Notes: a model not told the origin generated them from the letters alone. 32,159 bases of DNA from Planctomycetota bacterium (GCA_016235825.1 JACRIL010000095.1:1-32159); one strand, 5' to 3'. Positions 7,880 through 16,346 are shown, numbered from the stretch's first letter. Made by a program: numbers and translations.

Positions 7880-9523
7880 ATGGAACTGATAGGCAAAATC
7901 CTGATAGGCCTGGGCCTGATGCTCACGGGCGTGCTGCTGCTTTCAAACAGCCTCAAGCAGCTCGGCAGCAGACAGTTCAGGATGCTGGCCACCAGATTCG
8001 TGTCCACCAGGCCGCGGGCGACGCTGTTCGGCCTGTGCTCCGGGGCGCTGATGCAGAGCACATCGGCGGCGCTGGTGATACTGGCCAGCTTGATCTGCGC
8101 CGGGCTGCTGAGCGTCGCTCAGGCGGCGGCCGTGCTGACCGGATTCAGCGTCGGCAACTGCGTGCTTGTCTTCGTCGTGTCGCTGAATCTCACGGTGGCG
8201 GTAATGTTCGTGGTGGGGCTGTCGGGGATCGGCATGTACCTGGCCAGGAGCGAAAGGATAAAAACCTTCTTCGGCGCCGGCCTGGGGCTGGGATTGATCT
8301 TCTTCGGCATCGAACTCATGCTCGACGGCGTAGCGCCTCTCCGGCACAAACCGTGGTTCGCCGGGGCGATGGCGTTCAGCCGGGATTATTCGGCCCTTGC
8401 CATCCTGGCCGGGGCGGTTCTTGGCTTTATCGCACAGTCCTCGACGGCGGTGGCGCTGGTCGCGATCGGGCTTACCCACGAAGAAATTCTCAAGCCGCAA
8501 CAGGCATTTCTGTTCATGTACGGAGCGGCAATCGGGTCGACGATGTTCAAGGTCCTGCTGGGGTCGGCTTTCAGGGGATCTTCCAGGCAGCTCGTGCGGT
8601 TCGTCAACATCTTCAACTGCGTCGGGGCGGCCCTATTCATCGGCCTGTATTACGTGGAGGTTTATCTGAATGTTCCACTTGTGATTGCCCTCATATGCGC
8701 TATCACAGCCGATCTGGACAAGCAGGCAGCGTTTGCGTTCCTGTTTTTCAATGTCGCCTCGGCGATCATAGTTACGGCCGTCCAGGCGCCGCTTTTGCGA
8801 TGGCTGGCAAGGTCGCTTCCGGCGACTGAGGAGGAAAGCATGGCCCGCCCGAAATACCTCAACGAGTTCGAGCCGCAGGACCCCGACACCGGTCTGGAAC
8901 TTGTCAGGCTGGAGCAGACTCGCGAACTGGAACAGATATCGGCCTTCATGTCGACCGCCCGCAAAAATTACGCCGGTCCCGACCTCAAGGTCCGACACGA
9001 CGCGTTCAAGACGCTCGCCCGCGAGGTCTCTCATGCGGCCTCGGCGCTGCTTGCAATGCCCATGGAACCGGCGACTGCGCACAGGCACGCCTTTTACCAG
9101 ACTCGCCAGGCCCTGTTCGCACAGCTTGGCGACAGCGCCGTTGCCGGCGTGCACGCGATAGAGCAGGCCAGGGGCTTCAAGTCGCTGGAAATGCTTTCCG
9201 AGGCCTGCCTGGAATCGGTGGATTTTCTGCTGATGTACGCCGTCGATGGGATCAGGACCGACGATGAGGAAAACCGGCGGATGCTCCTGAATCTCAGTTC
9301 CGATCAGGGGCCGACGATGGAAAGGCTTCGCAAGGCATACATGGACGGCGACAATCTGACGACGGCGCAGGAACGAGGCTGCCTGCTCGATCTGACGATG
9401 CTGGTGGAGAAGATCGTCTGGCTGATCGGCAGGCTCATGAGCCTGCACCTGCCGGCGGATGGCGGGCAGGATGCGCAAGAATCCGGCGGGCCGAACGCAA
9501 ATGCGATGCGGCGGGCGAAATAA
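7880..9523 (+). CDS. Na+/phosphate cotransporter-like membrane protein
   Basis: A 547-residue protein of the NptA/Na-Pi cotransporter II family with a PhoU-like cytoplasmic tail. The membrane part covers about residues 1-320 and contains the two inverted-repeat signatures of the family, ALMQSTSAALVILA and GFIAQSSTAVALVAIG; their Q-S-T/S-S/T cores form the Na+/Pi site. The C-terminal 200 residues are helical and soluble, with a PhoU-like look (DAFKTLAREVSHAASALLA). Some members export or regulate phosphate rather than import it. ATG at 7880 is used; an in-frame TTG at 7865 is an alternative, and neither has a clear Shine-Dalgarno sequence. A phosphate-binding protein gene follows on the same strand, which supports a phosphate role. 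Confidence 0.85.
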   Translation: MELIGKILIGLGLMLTGVLLLSNSLKQLGSRQFRMLATRFVSTRPRATLFGLCSGALMQSTSAALVILASLICAGLLSVAQAAAVLTGFSVGNCVLVFVVSLNLTVAVMFVVGLSGIGMYLARSERIKTFFGAGLGLGLIFFGIELMLDGVAPLRHKPWFAGAMAFSRDYSALAILAGAVLGFIAQSSTAVALVAIGLTHEEILKPQQAFLFMYGAAIGSTMFKVLLGSAFRGSSRQLVRFVNIFNCVGAALFIGLYYVEVYLNVPLVIALICAITADLDKQAAFAFLFFNVASAIIVTAVQAPLLRWLARSLPATEEESMARPKYLNEFEPQDPDTGLELVRLEQTRELEQISAFMSTARKNYAGPDLKVRHDAFKTLAREVSHAASALLAMPMEPATAHRHAFYQTRQALFAQLGDSAVAGVHAIEQARGFKSLEMLSEACLESVDFLLMYAVDGIRTDDEENRRMLLNLSSDQGPTMERLRKAYMDGDNLTTAQERGCLLDLTMLVEKIVWLIGRLMSLHLPADGGQDAQESGGPNANAMRRAK

Positions 9524-9550
9524 CTTGCGGTCCGCCGTTCCGCCGGTAAT

Positions 9551-9556
9551 TATAAT
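9551..9556 (+). promoter_or_regulatory. Possible -10 element for PstS-like gene
   Basis: A consensus TATAAT lies 28 bases after the stop of the transporter gene and 70 bases before the ATG of the phosphate-binding protein gene. The nearest -35-like hexamer, TTGCGG (9525-9530), is 20 bases upstream, longer than ideal. The surrounding AATTATAATAT also occurs just before the sigma-factor gene at 29744. Confidence 0.35.
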
Positions 9557-9625
9557 ATGCGGAATCGCGTAACGGCCGGGCTGTCGCCAGTCCGTTGCTG
9601 GCCGGCTGACATTGGAGACAACAGG

Positions 9626-10525
9626 ATGTCCATGATAATCAGACAGGCGTCGGTTTTAACGATATTCGCCGTGCTGGTTCCGACGGCGGCAGGCCCAGGT
9701 TGCCAGAATGCACATGATATACCCATCATAGGCCTGTTCGTGCCTGAAAGCCGGCCCGCGAAGGACCCCGACAGGACGGCCTTCGTGGTCAACGGCTCGA
9801 CGACGGCGGCGCCCGTCGTCAAGGCCTTCGCGGAGCATTTCAAGGGCAAGTTGGACGTAACGCTCAAAGAGACCGGCAGCGGCGAGGGCATCGCCCGGCT
9901 GATTTCCGGCCATCACGATATCGCCAGTTCCAGCCGCAACGCCCTGCCCGAGGAGATCAAGCAGGCGGGCGAAAAAGGCGTCTGGCTGGTGCCGCATCCG
10001 GTGGCCCTGGACGCCACTTGCGTGATCGTCCATCCGTCCAATCCGGTCAAAGGCCTGACCGTCCGGCAGATACACGACATCTACACCGGCAAAATCACCA
10101 ACTGGAATCAGGTCGGCGGGGCCGACAAACCGATTCGTCCTGTCAGCCAAGAAAATACCCGGACATCGTACCTTGTTTTCAAAAGTTACATCCTAGGCGG
10201 CGACTGGCCGGGCCTGAACGTCAAATACGTCCGCAAGGCCCAGGTGCTCGACCTGGTCGCCGGCGACGAGGCCGCGATCTGCTATCACAGTCTGGGCAAG
10301 GTCAATCCGAAGGTCAAAGCGATCGAGATCAACGGCGTCGCCCCGACTCCCCAGACCGTCAGGAGCCGCCAGTATCTGCTTATCAGGCCGATCTTCCTCA
10401 TGACCGACGGCTATCCCAAGGTCGGCTCGCCTATCTACGAGTTCGTAACGTTCGCCATGGGCAAAGAAGGGCAGAAAATAGTGCAGGACCTCGGGTTCGT
10501 GCCCTTGATGGACTTCGGCAAGTGA
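9626..10525 (+). CDS. PstS-like phosphate-binding protein
   Basis: A 299-residue periplasmic binding protein. The start at 9626 is preceded by TTGGAGA with an 8-base spacer. The N-terminus is a signal peptide ending near TAAGPGC, so it may be secreted or a lipoprotein with an atypical lipobox. PstS/PBP-like motifs are clear: VNGSTTAAPVVKAFAEHF at the phosphate-binding strand-helix turn, ETGSGEGIARLISG, HDIASSSR, and DIYTGKITNWNQVGG. Proteins of this class capture phosphate for the PstCAB transporter or act as phosphate sensors. No pstCAB or phoU gene is in the window, so it may work with a transporter elsewhere. Its neighbour upstream is a Na+/phosphate cotransporter-like gene, 102 bases away on the same strand. 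Family assignment is firm; the ligand is inferred. Confidence 0.85.
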   Translation: MSMIIRQASVLTIFAVLVPTAAGPGCQNAHDIPIIGLFVPESRPAKDPDRTAFVVNGSTTAAPVVKAFAEHFKGKLDVTLKETGSGEGIARLISGHHDIASSSRNALPEEIKQAGEKGVWLVPHPVALDATCVIVHPSNPVKGLTVRQIHDIYTGKITNWNQVGGADKPIRPVSQENTRTSYLVFKSYILGGDWPGLNVKYVRKAQVLDLVAGDEAAICYHSLGKVNPKVKAIEINGVAPTPQTVRSRQYLLIRPIFLMTDGYPKVGSPIYEFVTFAMGKEGQKIVQDLGFVPLMDFGK

Positions 10526-10531
10526 TATAAT
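10505..10531 (+). promoter_or_regulatory. Candidate promoter for GltD-like gene
   Basis: TTGATG (10505-10510) and TATAAT (10526-10531) are separated by 15 bases, with the -10 just beyond the stop of the phosphate-binding protein gene. Initiation near 10538 would leave a leader of about 50 bases before the ATG at 10588. The spacer is shorter than the usual 16-18, so the -35 is uncertain while the -10 is good. Confidence 0.35.
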
Positions 10532-10587
10532 TGTCAGAAGCGGTTTTCAGGTTCCGGACCGTTGTCAGCGGACGATAATGGTTTTTC

Positions 10588-12168
10588 ATGCCTACAATAA
10601 CGATAGATGGCAATCGTGTAGAGGCGGAGGCCGGCTGCACCATTCTGGAAGCCGCCGGCAAGGCCGGCGTGGGGATACCCGCGCTTTGCAAACATTCCGA
10701 AATGCCCGCCCTGACGAGCTGCATGGTCTGCCAGGTGAGGCTGTTGCCGTCGGGCCGGTTGACGCCGGCCTGCGCCACCAGGGTCGAAGAGGGGATGGCC
10801 GTTGATAGCGACAGCGACGAAGTGCACCGCGCCCGCCGCGTCGCGATAGAGATGCTTCTGGCCGACCACACCGGCGATTGCGAGGCCCCATGCCAGGCGG
10901 CCTGCGCGGCCCATATGAATATTCCGCTGATGACTCGGCAGATCGCCGCCGGCCGGCTCGACGAGGCGGCGAAAACCGTCTATAGCGACATTCCGCTGGC
11001 GGCGATTTTGGGCAGAATATGCCCGGCCCCGTGCGAGGGCGCCTGCCGGAGAAAAGAACACGACGGGGCGGTGTCGATCTGCCTGCTCAAGCGGCACGTG
11101 GCAGACTGGAACCTCGCGCAGCCAAAGCCTTATCTGCCGGCCCCGAAGGCGACGACCGGAAAGCGGGTGGCTGTCGTTGGGGCAGGGCCGGCGGGTCTGT
11201 CGGCGGCGTGTTATCTGGCCCTTGACGGGCATCGCTGCGAATTGTTCGACGAGAACGAACTGCCCGGCGGCAAACTGCGATACTCCATACCCCGCGACAT
11301 TCTGCCGCTGGACGTGGTCGAGGCCGAGTGTTCCCTGATCTTTGGGCTTGGCATTGTTTTTAATGGATTAAAAAGACTGGGCAGGGATATCTCGCTTGAA
11401 TCGCTTGCCGGCTCCTTTGACGCTGTGGTGCTGGCGATAGGCGACACTTCGGCCGAGACCGCCGCGTCGCTGGGCCTGAAGGCCTCGCAGCACGGCATCA
11501 AAACCGCGCGTCATTCGAGCATGACGGATCTGCCGAACGTCTTTGCGGCCGGTGCGTGCGCGTGGCATTACCGGATTGCGGTGCAGTCGCTGGCCGACGG
11601 CCGACGGGCGGCGCAGGCAATCGACCGGCATTTCAGGGAACAGGAACACGAGACTACGCCAAGGACGTTTTCCGTCCATATGGGCAGGCTCCAGGAAGGC
11701 GAGATGGAATTGTTCCTGGCCGACGCCGGCCGGCAGGGCAGGAATGAACCGCCCGAATCTCATGCCGGCCTGAGCGACAAACAGGCCGTCGAAGAAGCTC
11801 GCCGCTGCCTCCACTGCGACTGCCGCAGGGCCGACGACTGCAAGCTGCGAATTCATGCACATTCATGCCATGCCGGCCGCGGACATTTCAAACTCAAACG
11901 CAAGCCCTTCCAGCGGCAGGTCGCCCGGCTGGCTGAAGAAGGCCGCGAACTGACCGTGATTCTCGAACCCGGCAAGTGCATCTCGTGCGGGGTCTGCGTC
12001 GGCATTGCCGAGCAGACCGGCCAGCGGGACGGATTGACTTTTCTGGGCAGGGGTTACGACGTCCGCGTCAGTCCGCCTCCGGGCAGAACCCTTCAGCAGG
12101 CATTGCAAGGCGTCGCCCGGCGGTCCGTCGAGGGCTGCCCGACCGGGGCGCTGGCGTTCAGGGATTGA
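10588..12168 (+). CDS. NuoG-type ferredoxin/GltD-like flavoprotein lacking second Rossmann domain
   Basis: A 526-residue protein. Residues 1-75 are a NuoG/HydA-type [2Fe-2S] domain with C34-x10-C45-x2-C48-x13-C62. Residues about 95-165 match the helical iron-sulfur domain of glutamate synthase small subunit (GltD): DCEAPCQAACAAHMNIP and CPAPCEGACRR. The FAD-binding motif VAVVGAGPAGLSAA is near residue 195, followed by YSIPRDILP. In GltD relatives a second GxGxxG domain for NAD(P)H of roughly 120-150 residues comes next. Here AIGDTSAE (residue 283) runs within about 35 residues into the closing motif NVFAAGAC (318), so that domain is absent. The C-terminus adds RCLHCDCRRADDC and a further cluster motif, CISCGVC (464-470) with CPTG near 520. 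It could accept electrons from a partner such as the NuoEF fusion rather than from NAD(P)H. No glutamate synthase large subunit is nearby. Confidence 0.8.
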   Translation: MPTITIDGNRVEAEAGCTILEAAGKAGVGIPALCKHSEMPALTSCMVCQVRLLPSGRLTPACATRVEEGMAVDSDSDEVHRARRVAIEMLLADHTGDCEAPCQAACAAHMNIPLMTRQIAAGRLDEAAKTVYSDIPLAAILGRICPAPCEGACRRKEHDGAVSICLLKRHVADWNLAQPKPYLPAPKATTGKRVAVVGAGPAGLSAACYLALDGHRCELFDENELPGGKLRYSIPRDILPLDVVEAECSLIFGLGIVFNGLKRLGRDISLESLAGSFDAVVLAIGDTSAETAASLGLKASQHGIKTARHSSMTDLPNVFAAGACAWHYRIAVQSLADGRRAAQAIDRHFREQEHETTPRTFSVHMGRLQEGEMELFLADAGRQGRNEPPESHAGLSDKQAVEEARRCLHCDCRRADDCKLRIHAHSCHAGRGHFKLKRKPFQRQVARLAEEGRELTVILEPGKCISCGVCVGIAEQTGQRDGLTFLGRGYDVRVSPPPGRTLQQALQGVARRSVEGCPTGALAFRD

Positions 12169-12182
12169 CGCTCCGGCACGCT

Positions 12183-12635
12183 TTACAAATTATTGACGAA
12201 ATACCATTGCCCGGTCGCCAGGCAGGCGATAAGCCAGATGGCGTTAATGATTATCGCTATTATTCCGAGAATGATGCCTGTGGTGGCCGCCCCGCCGCCG
12301 TCGTAAAGGGCCGGATTCTGGGCAATTTTACGGTTGGCGCCGGCGCCGAGAACGATTGCGATGATGCCGCCCAATGCCCCGCAACAAAAAAGGGCAAGCA
12401 AACCAAACACCAGAGATGCCGTTGCGCCCGGCGCAGTCGTCCGGACCGCCGGGACCATCATGACTGGACCCTGCGGCGCGTACGGCGGGATGGCCGGCGG
12501 AATCGGAGGCGGCGCCTGTGCGGAAGAGGGCTGTACGGCCGGCGACGGCGGCACGTTGGCTGCTATCCTGCTGCCGCACTTCGTGCAGCGAATCTGGCCC
12601 GGCCCGATCGGCGCTCCGCAATTTTCGCAGTTCAT
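12183..12635 (-). CDS. Zinc-ribbon DUF4190-like membrane protein
   Basis: A 150-residue protein. The start at 12635 is favoured by AAGGA about 8 bases upstream and because the zinc ribbon then begins at residue 2. Cysteines at 3, 6, 17 and 20 (NCENCG and CTKCG) form the ribbon. A proline/alanine-rich linker follows (about 30-65), then two hydrophobic hairpins typical of DUF4190: ASLVFGLLALFCCGALGGI and, after an NRKIAQNP turn, GIILGIIAIIINAIWLIAC. Such proteins are small membrane proteins of unknown function. Convergent with the GltD-like gene (14-base gap), it is the last of three minus-strand genes, 115 bases after the SPFH gene. Its zinc ribbon echoes the one on the divergent membrane protein at 14791. 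Confidence 0.7.
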   Translation of the reverse strand: MNCENCGAPIGPGQIRCTKCGSRIAANVPPSPAVQPSSAQAPPPIPPAIPPYAPQGPVMMVPAVRTTAPGATASLVFGLLALFCCGALGGIIAIVLGAGANRKIAQNPALYDGGGAATTGIILGIIAIIINAIWLIACLATGQWYFVNNL

Positions 12636-12750
12636 CCCGAGTTCCTTTGTATGGCGAATTGGCTGACGCAACCTGTCGCGACGACAAGATCATAAACAGA
12701 CCGCGGCGTTTGTCAATCGGACAGGCAGGCAGCGCTGTAATGCCGGCGTT

Positions 12751-13776
12751 TCACAATCTTTCGAGCAATTTTTTCTTCTGTTCGGCGAATTCGGACTCGG
12801 TGATGATCCCCTTGTCCATGAGGCCCTTGAGTTGGGTGAGTTTTTCCTCCAGTTCGTCGGCGGAGATTCTCGATGCGGCCGGGGCGGGCGTCTGCGATTG
12901 CGGACCGGCCTGTTGGGGCGCCGCCTGGTGCGGCAGAGGCGCGCCGAACTGCCCGGCCATCTCGCGCATCATGCCGAACCCGACGCCCAGGCCCACGCCA
13001 AGCCCGACGCCCTGGCCCGTCCCGCCGGGGTTGTCCGCGGCGGCGCGGATCGCGTCAGCCGTCGCGATCGCCTTGTACTTGTCGGTGTCCTGCACGGCGA
13101 TGCCGGTGGCCTTGTTGATCATGTCCTGAACTTCCTGCGGCGGGGTGATCGCCTCGACGATCATGTCCACGAGCTGGATCCCGTACTGGTTGAAATCCTC
13201 CTCGACGGCCTTCTTGCACATCGCCGCGATCGTGGAATACTCCACCGGCAGGTCGAGGATCGACTTGAGCCTCTTGCCGATGGACTCCGTCAGCCGCGAC
13301 ACGATCAGGTTCCGCAGATATTCGTGCAGCCCGAACGTCGTCTCGATTCCGCGCGTGCCGACGAGGGTGTTGAGGAACGTCCGCTCGCCCGTGATCCTTA
13401 CGGCGAACGAGCCGTGTGCGCGAAGCATGACCATCTTCAGGTCGCTGTCGCGGAACAGGACCGGGCTGGGCGTGCCCCAGCCGAGATTCGTGAAGGTTTT
13501 GGTCGAGACGAAGTAGACGTACGCCCGGAAAGGCGACTTGCCGAACGGCCCGCTGACCAGCCGCTTGAGCAGCGGCAGGTTCTCGGTCGAAAGGGTGTGC
13601 CTGCCGGGCGGAAAGCCGTCCAGCGCCTTGCCGTCCCGGAAGAATACCCCGGTCTGGCTCTCCTGCACGATGAGCTGGCTGCCCAGGTTGAAATCGCCCG
13701 AGCCTTCCTGTGGAAACCGCGAGACGATTATTTCACCGGTCGGATCGAAGAACTCGATGACGTCGAACGTAGGCAT
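12751..13776 (-). CDS. SPFH-domain protein with C-terminal SHOCT
   Basis: A 341-residue protein with a strong AAAGGAG site 6 bases before the ATG. Residues about 1-230 resemble the YdjI-type SPFH (stomatin/prohibitin/flotillin-like) family: a beta-rich start (VIEFFDPTGEIIVSRFPQEG), a central SPFH region (MLRAHGSFAVRITGERTFL) and a helical part ending in ITPPQEVQDMI. A Gly-rich stretch (about 255-275) and a Pro/Gln/Ala linker lead to a SHOCT domain in the last 36 residues (KGLMDKGIITESEFAEQKKK). Proteins of this type oligomerise at the membrane and are linked to envelope stress in other bacteria; SHOCT is a short oligomerisation module. It follows the four-helix membrane protein gene by 12 bases and is surely co-transcribed with it. 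Confidence 0.8.
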   Translation of the reverse strand: MPTFDVIEFFDPTGEIIVSRFPQEGSGDFNLGSQLIVQESQTGVFFRDGKALDGFPPGRHTLSTENLPLLKRLVSGPFGKSPFRAYVYFVSTKTFTNLGWGTPSPVLFRDSDLKMVMLRAHGSFAVRITGERTFLNTLVGTRGIETTFGLHEYLRNLIVSRLTESIGKRLKSILDLPVEYSTIAAMCKKAVEEDFNQYGIQLVDMIVEAITPPQEVQDMINKATGIAVQDTDKYKAIATADAIRAAADNPGGTGQGVGLGVGLGVGFGMMREMAGQFGAPLPHQAAPQQAGPQSQTPAPAASRISADELEEKLTQLKGLMDKGIITESEFAEQKKKLLERL

Positions 13777-13788
13777 GTGGATTCTCCT

Positions 13789-14607
13789 TTATCTCAGGCC
13801 CATCGCGGCCATTATGCCCTGCAACTGATTTGCGATCTGTTCAGCCCGCGTCAGCTTGACGTCGACGTCCGGACCCGACGGAGCGAGCGCCGAACCCGTC
13901 TGCTCCAGCTCGTAAATGAGGTTGGTCGCCTGCGAATCGAGGGCCGGGTCGAGCTTGTGGACGAAGCCCGCCTCTCGCGAGCCGATCCCGCCGCCGTGAG
14001 AATGTTTCAGGGAAATCTCGACACCCTCGAGTTTTTTCACGAGGCGGTCGACCCTGGCCACGATGGCCGGGTCGGCGAATGCGACCGACTTTATTATCCC
14101 GATCACCGGCGCCAGCGTCCGTGCCTTTTCGACGTGCGCCTCGCGGATCGCCGCGGCGCCTGGCCCCTGTCCCTGTCCCTGGACCCAGATGTCGAACGCC
14201 CTCATGCCTGCCGCCGCCATGAACACCAGCAGCGTTATCAGGCCGAATATCGTGCAGAACGTCAGGTCGCTGGGGCCCTGCGGGTCGCGGACCAGGGCGT
14301 ACACGATCAGGGCGGTCAGGCCGGCAAAACCGTACAGGCCCACCAGGCCCCACGTGGCGACCGCTATCGCCCCGCCGGCGCGGACTTTTTTTATCCGCCC
14401 GGCCAGAGCGCCCGTTACAAGCACGTAGAAGAGGAACTCGATGAAGCACACGAAGCCCGTTATGAACCAGAACATGAAGCCCCGCGACTGAGGCGAGTCG
14501 TAGGTCAGCAGCATGGGCGTAACGATTGTCGCGGCCGCCAGCACGATAAAAGCCAGCGTTACGACGATTATCAGGGAGATTGTCCTGGCGTTGCCCGACG
14601 ATTCCAT
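13789..14607 (-). CDS. Four-helix membrane protein, SPFH partner
   Basis: A 272-residue protein. The start at 14607 is chosen from AGGGA about 8 bases upstream and a sensible short polar N-terminus; longer in-frame starts add unlikely sequence. Four transmembrane helices fill about residues 8-150: ISLIIVVTLAFIVLAAATIV, then GFMFWFITGFVCFIEFLFYV, a third around WGLVGLYGFAGLTALIVYAL and a fourth around FCTIFGLITLLVFMAAAG. The remaining 120 residues are soluble and helical, rich in charged residues. I recognise no named family. The 12-base spacing to the SPFH gene suggests the products form one membrane assembly, with this protein as the anchor that the SPFH protein binds. It is divergent from the SHOCT membrane protein gene at 14791. 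Confidence 0.65.
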   Translation of the reverse strand: MESSGNARTISLIIVVTLAFIVLAAATIVTPMLLTYDSPQSRGFMFWFITGFVCFIEFLFYVLVTGALAGRIKKVRAGGAIAVATWGLVGLYGFAGLTALIVYALVRDPQGPSDLTFCTIFGLITLLVFMAAAGMRAFDIWVQGQGQGPGAAAIREAHVEKARTLAPVIGIIKSVAFADPAIVARVDRLVKKLEGVEISLKHSHGGGIGSREAGFVHKLDPALDSQATNLIYELEQTGSALAPSGPDVDVKLTRAEQIANQLQGIMAAMGLR

Positions 14608-14732
14608 ATTCTTGATCCCTTCGATTCGTATTCCTCGCGTTCGGCCGGTTCCAGAATCCTCACGGCCGCACGGCGCAACTACACGATAACATCCCGCCGC
14701 GGGCAAGTAAAGATCGGTTTAGCCCGCAGATT

Positions 14733-14762
14733 TTGATGCACAGCCGGACCGGGTCGTGTAAT
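14733..14762 (+). promoter_or_regulatory. Candidate promoter for SHOCT membrane protein gene
   Basis: TTGATG (14733-14738) and TGTAAT (14757-14762) with an 18-base spacer lie in the 183-base divergent gap. Initiation near 14769 would give a leader of about 22 bases that includes the AAGGAGG ribosome site before the ATG at 14791. Confidence 0.4.
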
Positions 14763-14790
14763 ATATGGCCACTGGTTAAGGAGGCTGGAA

Positions 14791-16050
14791 ATGCCTATTC
14801 CGGTCAAGTGCAGTTGCGGTTACGCGGCGATGATTGACGAGGTGTACGATAACTGGCAGTCGGCCTGTCCCAAATGCGGCAAGACGATCAGGGTCGGGTC
14901 CGACCTTGGAACGCTCTGGGGCCGGCGGGCCCTGTCGCGGAAGTGGGTGGGCATAATCTGCGGGATCATGCTGATAGCCACGCTGGTCATGCCCTGGTCG
15001 TGGACTGCCGGGGCCGCCAAATGGTCCTGGACCGTCCTGAAAGACAGTTCCGCTGCGATGGCGACTCTCATGATCGGCGGGTGGATAATCGGCATGGCGT
15101 GCCTGGCATGCGGAATTTTTCTGCGGGGCGTGCCGCTGGCCCTGGGATATCTGGTTCTGGGCGGAATCGGAACGGCGCTGCTGGCGATGGCGGCCGGAAC
15201 GGAAAACATCCTGCCTCAGGTGCTGTTATTTAACACAATCAGCGCCGAGCCGGTGAACCAGGCGATCCGGCAGGCCGGGGCGGAGTCGGTCGCGGTTACG
15301 CCGTTTTGGCTGAAGATCGCGGCGGTGAGTTGCCTGGGTTGCCTGCTGGTCTTCACCAGCCTGCGGGTGCGGCTGGGTTCGAGGATAATCGTCTGTCTGC
15401 TCCAGTTGCTGGCCTCGGCCGGCACGGCGACGGTGCTGGCCATCAGCGTCTATTACGGCATCAGGGCGATGGACAGGCTCAACATGCTCTCCACGCTCAT
15501 TATGTTCCTGATGGCCGGCGTGATATTCGTGGGATGCGTCATGGCGTTCGCTCACGCGATCAACTTCCGGTCGCTCGGCGCGTGGCAGTCGCTGGTAGGC
15601 CTGGCGTGCCTGTGGCTGGGTCTGGCAGGACTGGTCGCGCACGCCGCTTTGCGGTCGCTTTTCGAGGGGGCCGGTTTCGGATCGGCCCTGGCAGACATCG
15701 CGCGGCTGATGTTCGTCTTTTCGATAGCGCTGCTTGCGGTTGAAGGCGTCGGGGCGCTTGTCGCCAACATTGTGGCCGGACTGGCTGCCGCGGCAACGGG
15801 CGCGCCCGCCGGTGCGCCAAACGTGCCCATGACGGCCAGCGGCATTCTGCTCCGCCAGGGCCAGGCCCTTGACGGCAAACCGGCCGATTCTCCGGCCCCG
15901 CTGCGGGCTCAACTGGTTCCGGCGGCCGGCACGGCGGCGCCGTCCGATATCCCGGCCAGGCTTAAGGAAATGGAATCCCTCCGCCAGCAGGGCCTGATAA
16001 GCCAGGCTGAATTCGACGCCAAAAAGGCCGAACTGCTCAAACAACTCTGA
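14791..16050 (+). CDS. Zinc-ribbon membrane protein with C-terminal SHOCT
   Basis: A 419-residue protein with an ideal AAGGAGG site 8 bases before the ATG. The N-terminal 35 residues form a zinc ribbon (CSCGY and CPKCGKTI). About seven or eight hydrophobic segments follow between residues 50 and 330, for example WVGIICGIMLIATLVMPW and LMFVFSIALLAVEGVGALV. A flexible Ala/Pro linker leads to a SHOCT domain in the last 35 residues (LRQQGLISQAEFDAKKAELL), closely like the one ending the SPFH protein at 12751. This shared module, with the shared zinc-ribbon theme, suggests the divergent genes make one membrane assembly. Function unknown. Confidence 0.7.
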   Translation: MPIPVKCSCGYAAMIDEVYDNWQSACPKCGKTIRVGSDLGTLWGRRALSRKWVGIICGIMLIATLVMPWSWTAGAAKWSWTVLKDSSAAMATLMIGGWIIGMACLACGIFLRGVPLALGYLVLGGIGTALLAMAAGTENILPQVLLFNTISAEPVNQAIRQAGAESVAVTPFWLKIAAVSCLGCLLVFTSLRVRLGSRIIVCLLQLLASAGTATVLAISVYYGIRAMDRLNMLSTLIMFLMAGVIFVGCVMAFAHAINFRSLGAWQSLVGLACLWLGLAGLVAHAALRSLFEGAGFGSALADIARLMFVFSIALLAVEGVGALVANIVAGLAAAATGAPAGAPNVPMTASGILLRQGQALDGKPADSPAPLRAQLVPAAGTAAPSDIPARLKEMESLRQQGLISQAEFDAKKAELLKQL

Positions 16051-16057
16051 AACAATT

Positions 16058-16294
16058 ATGGACCGACCATCCGATATCAAATGGCAAACGCCCCAGCCGG
16101 CGGGCGCTGAAAGCCCAGGCCCGGCTCGTGCCGGCGACGTTTCGCGATTTGCGAAGATCGTTCTGCTGGCCTGGATGGCCGGCATTATGGCGATATCGTT
16201 CCTGATTTATTCAGGCACGCTGCTTGGAAAGATTGGTCTGAATTTCCCGATGTTGAAACGGGTCGAGGACGGCCTTTCAGCTTTTTTCTCGTGA
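16058..16294 (+). CDS. Small single-helix membrane protein
   Basis: A 78-residue protein starting 7 bases after the stop of the SHOCT membrane protein gene, so likely in the same transcript. A polar, Pro-rich N-terminus of about 30 residues precedes one transmembrane helix (IVLLAWMAGIMAISFLIYSG) and a short C-terminal tail. No Shine-Dalgarno sequence is obvious, and translation may depend on coupling. I do not recognise the family. It may be an accessory subunit of either flanking membrane protein. Confidence 0.5.
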   Translation: MDRPSDIKWQTPQPAGAESPGPARAGDVSRFAKIVLLAWMAGIMAISFLIYSGTLLGKIGLNFPMLKRVEDGLSAFFS

Positions 16295-16346
16295 ACAGAT
16301 CGCGCGACAGTCTGATTGACGTGGCGGGGATTCCGGCGGGTAGGCC

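Noticed and set aside
3446..12168. Electron-bifurcating [FeFe] hydrogenase locus
   Set aside because: HydB/HydC-like and NuoG-type domains are present, but no H-cluster catalytic domain is encoded anywhere in the window.
12832..14736. Long plus-strand open frame across the SPFH and four-helix genes
   Set aside because: It is the antisense shadow of two clear minus-strand genes; the product has no recognisable domain.
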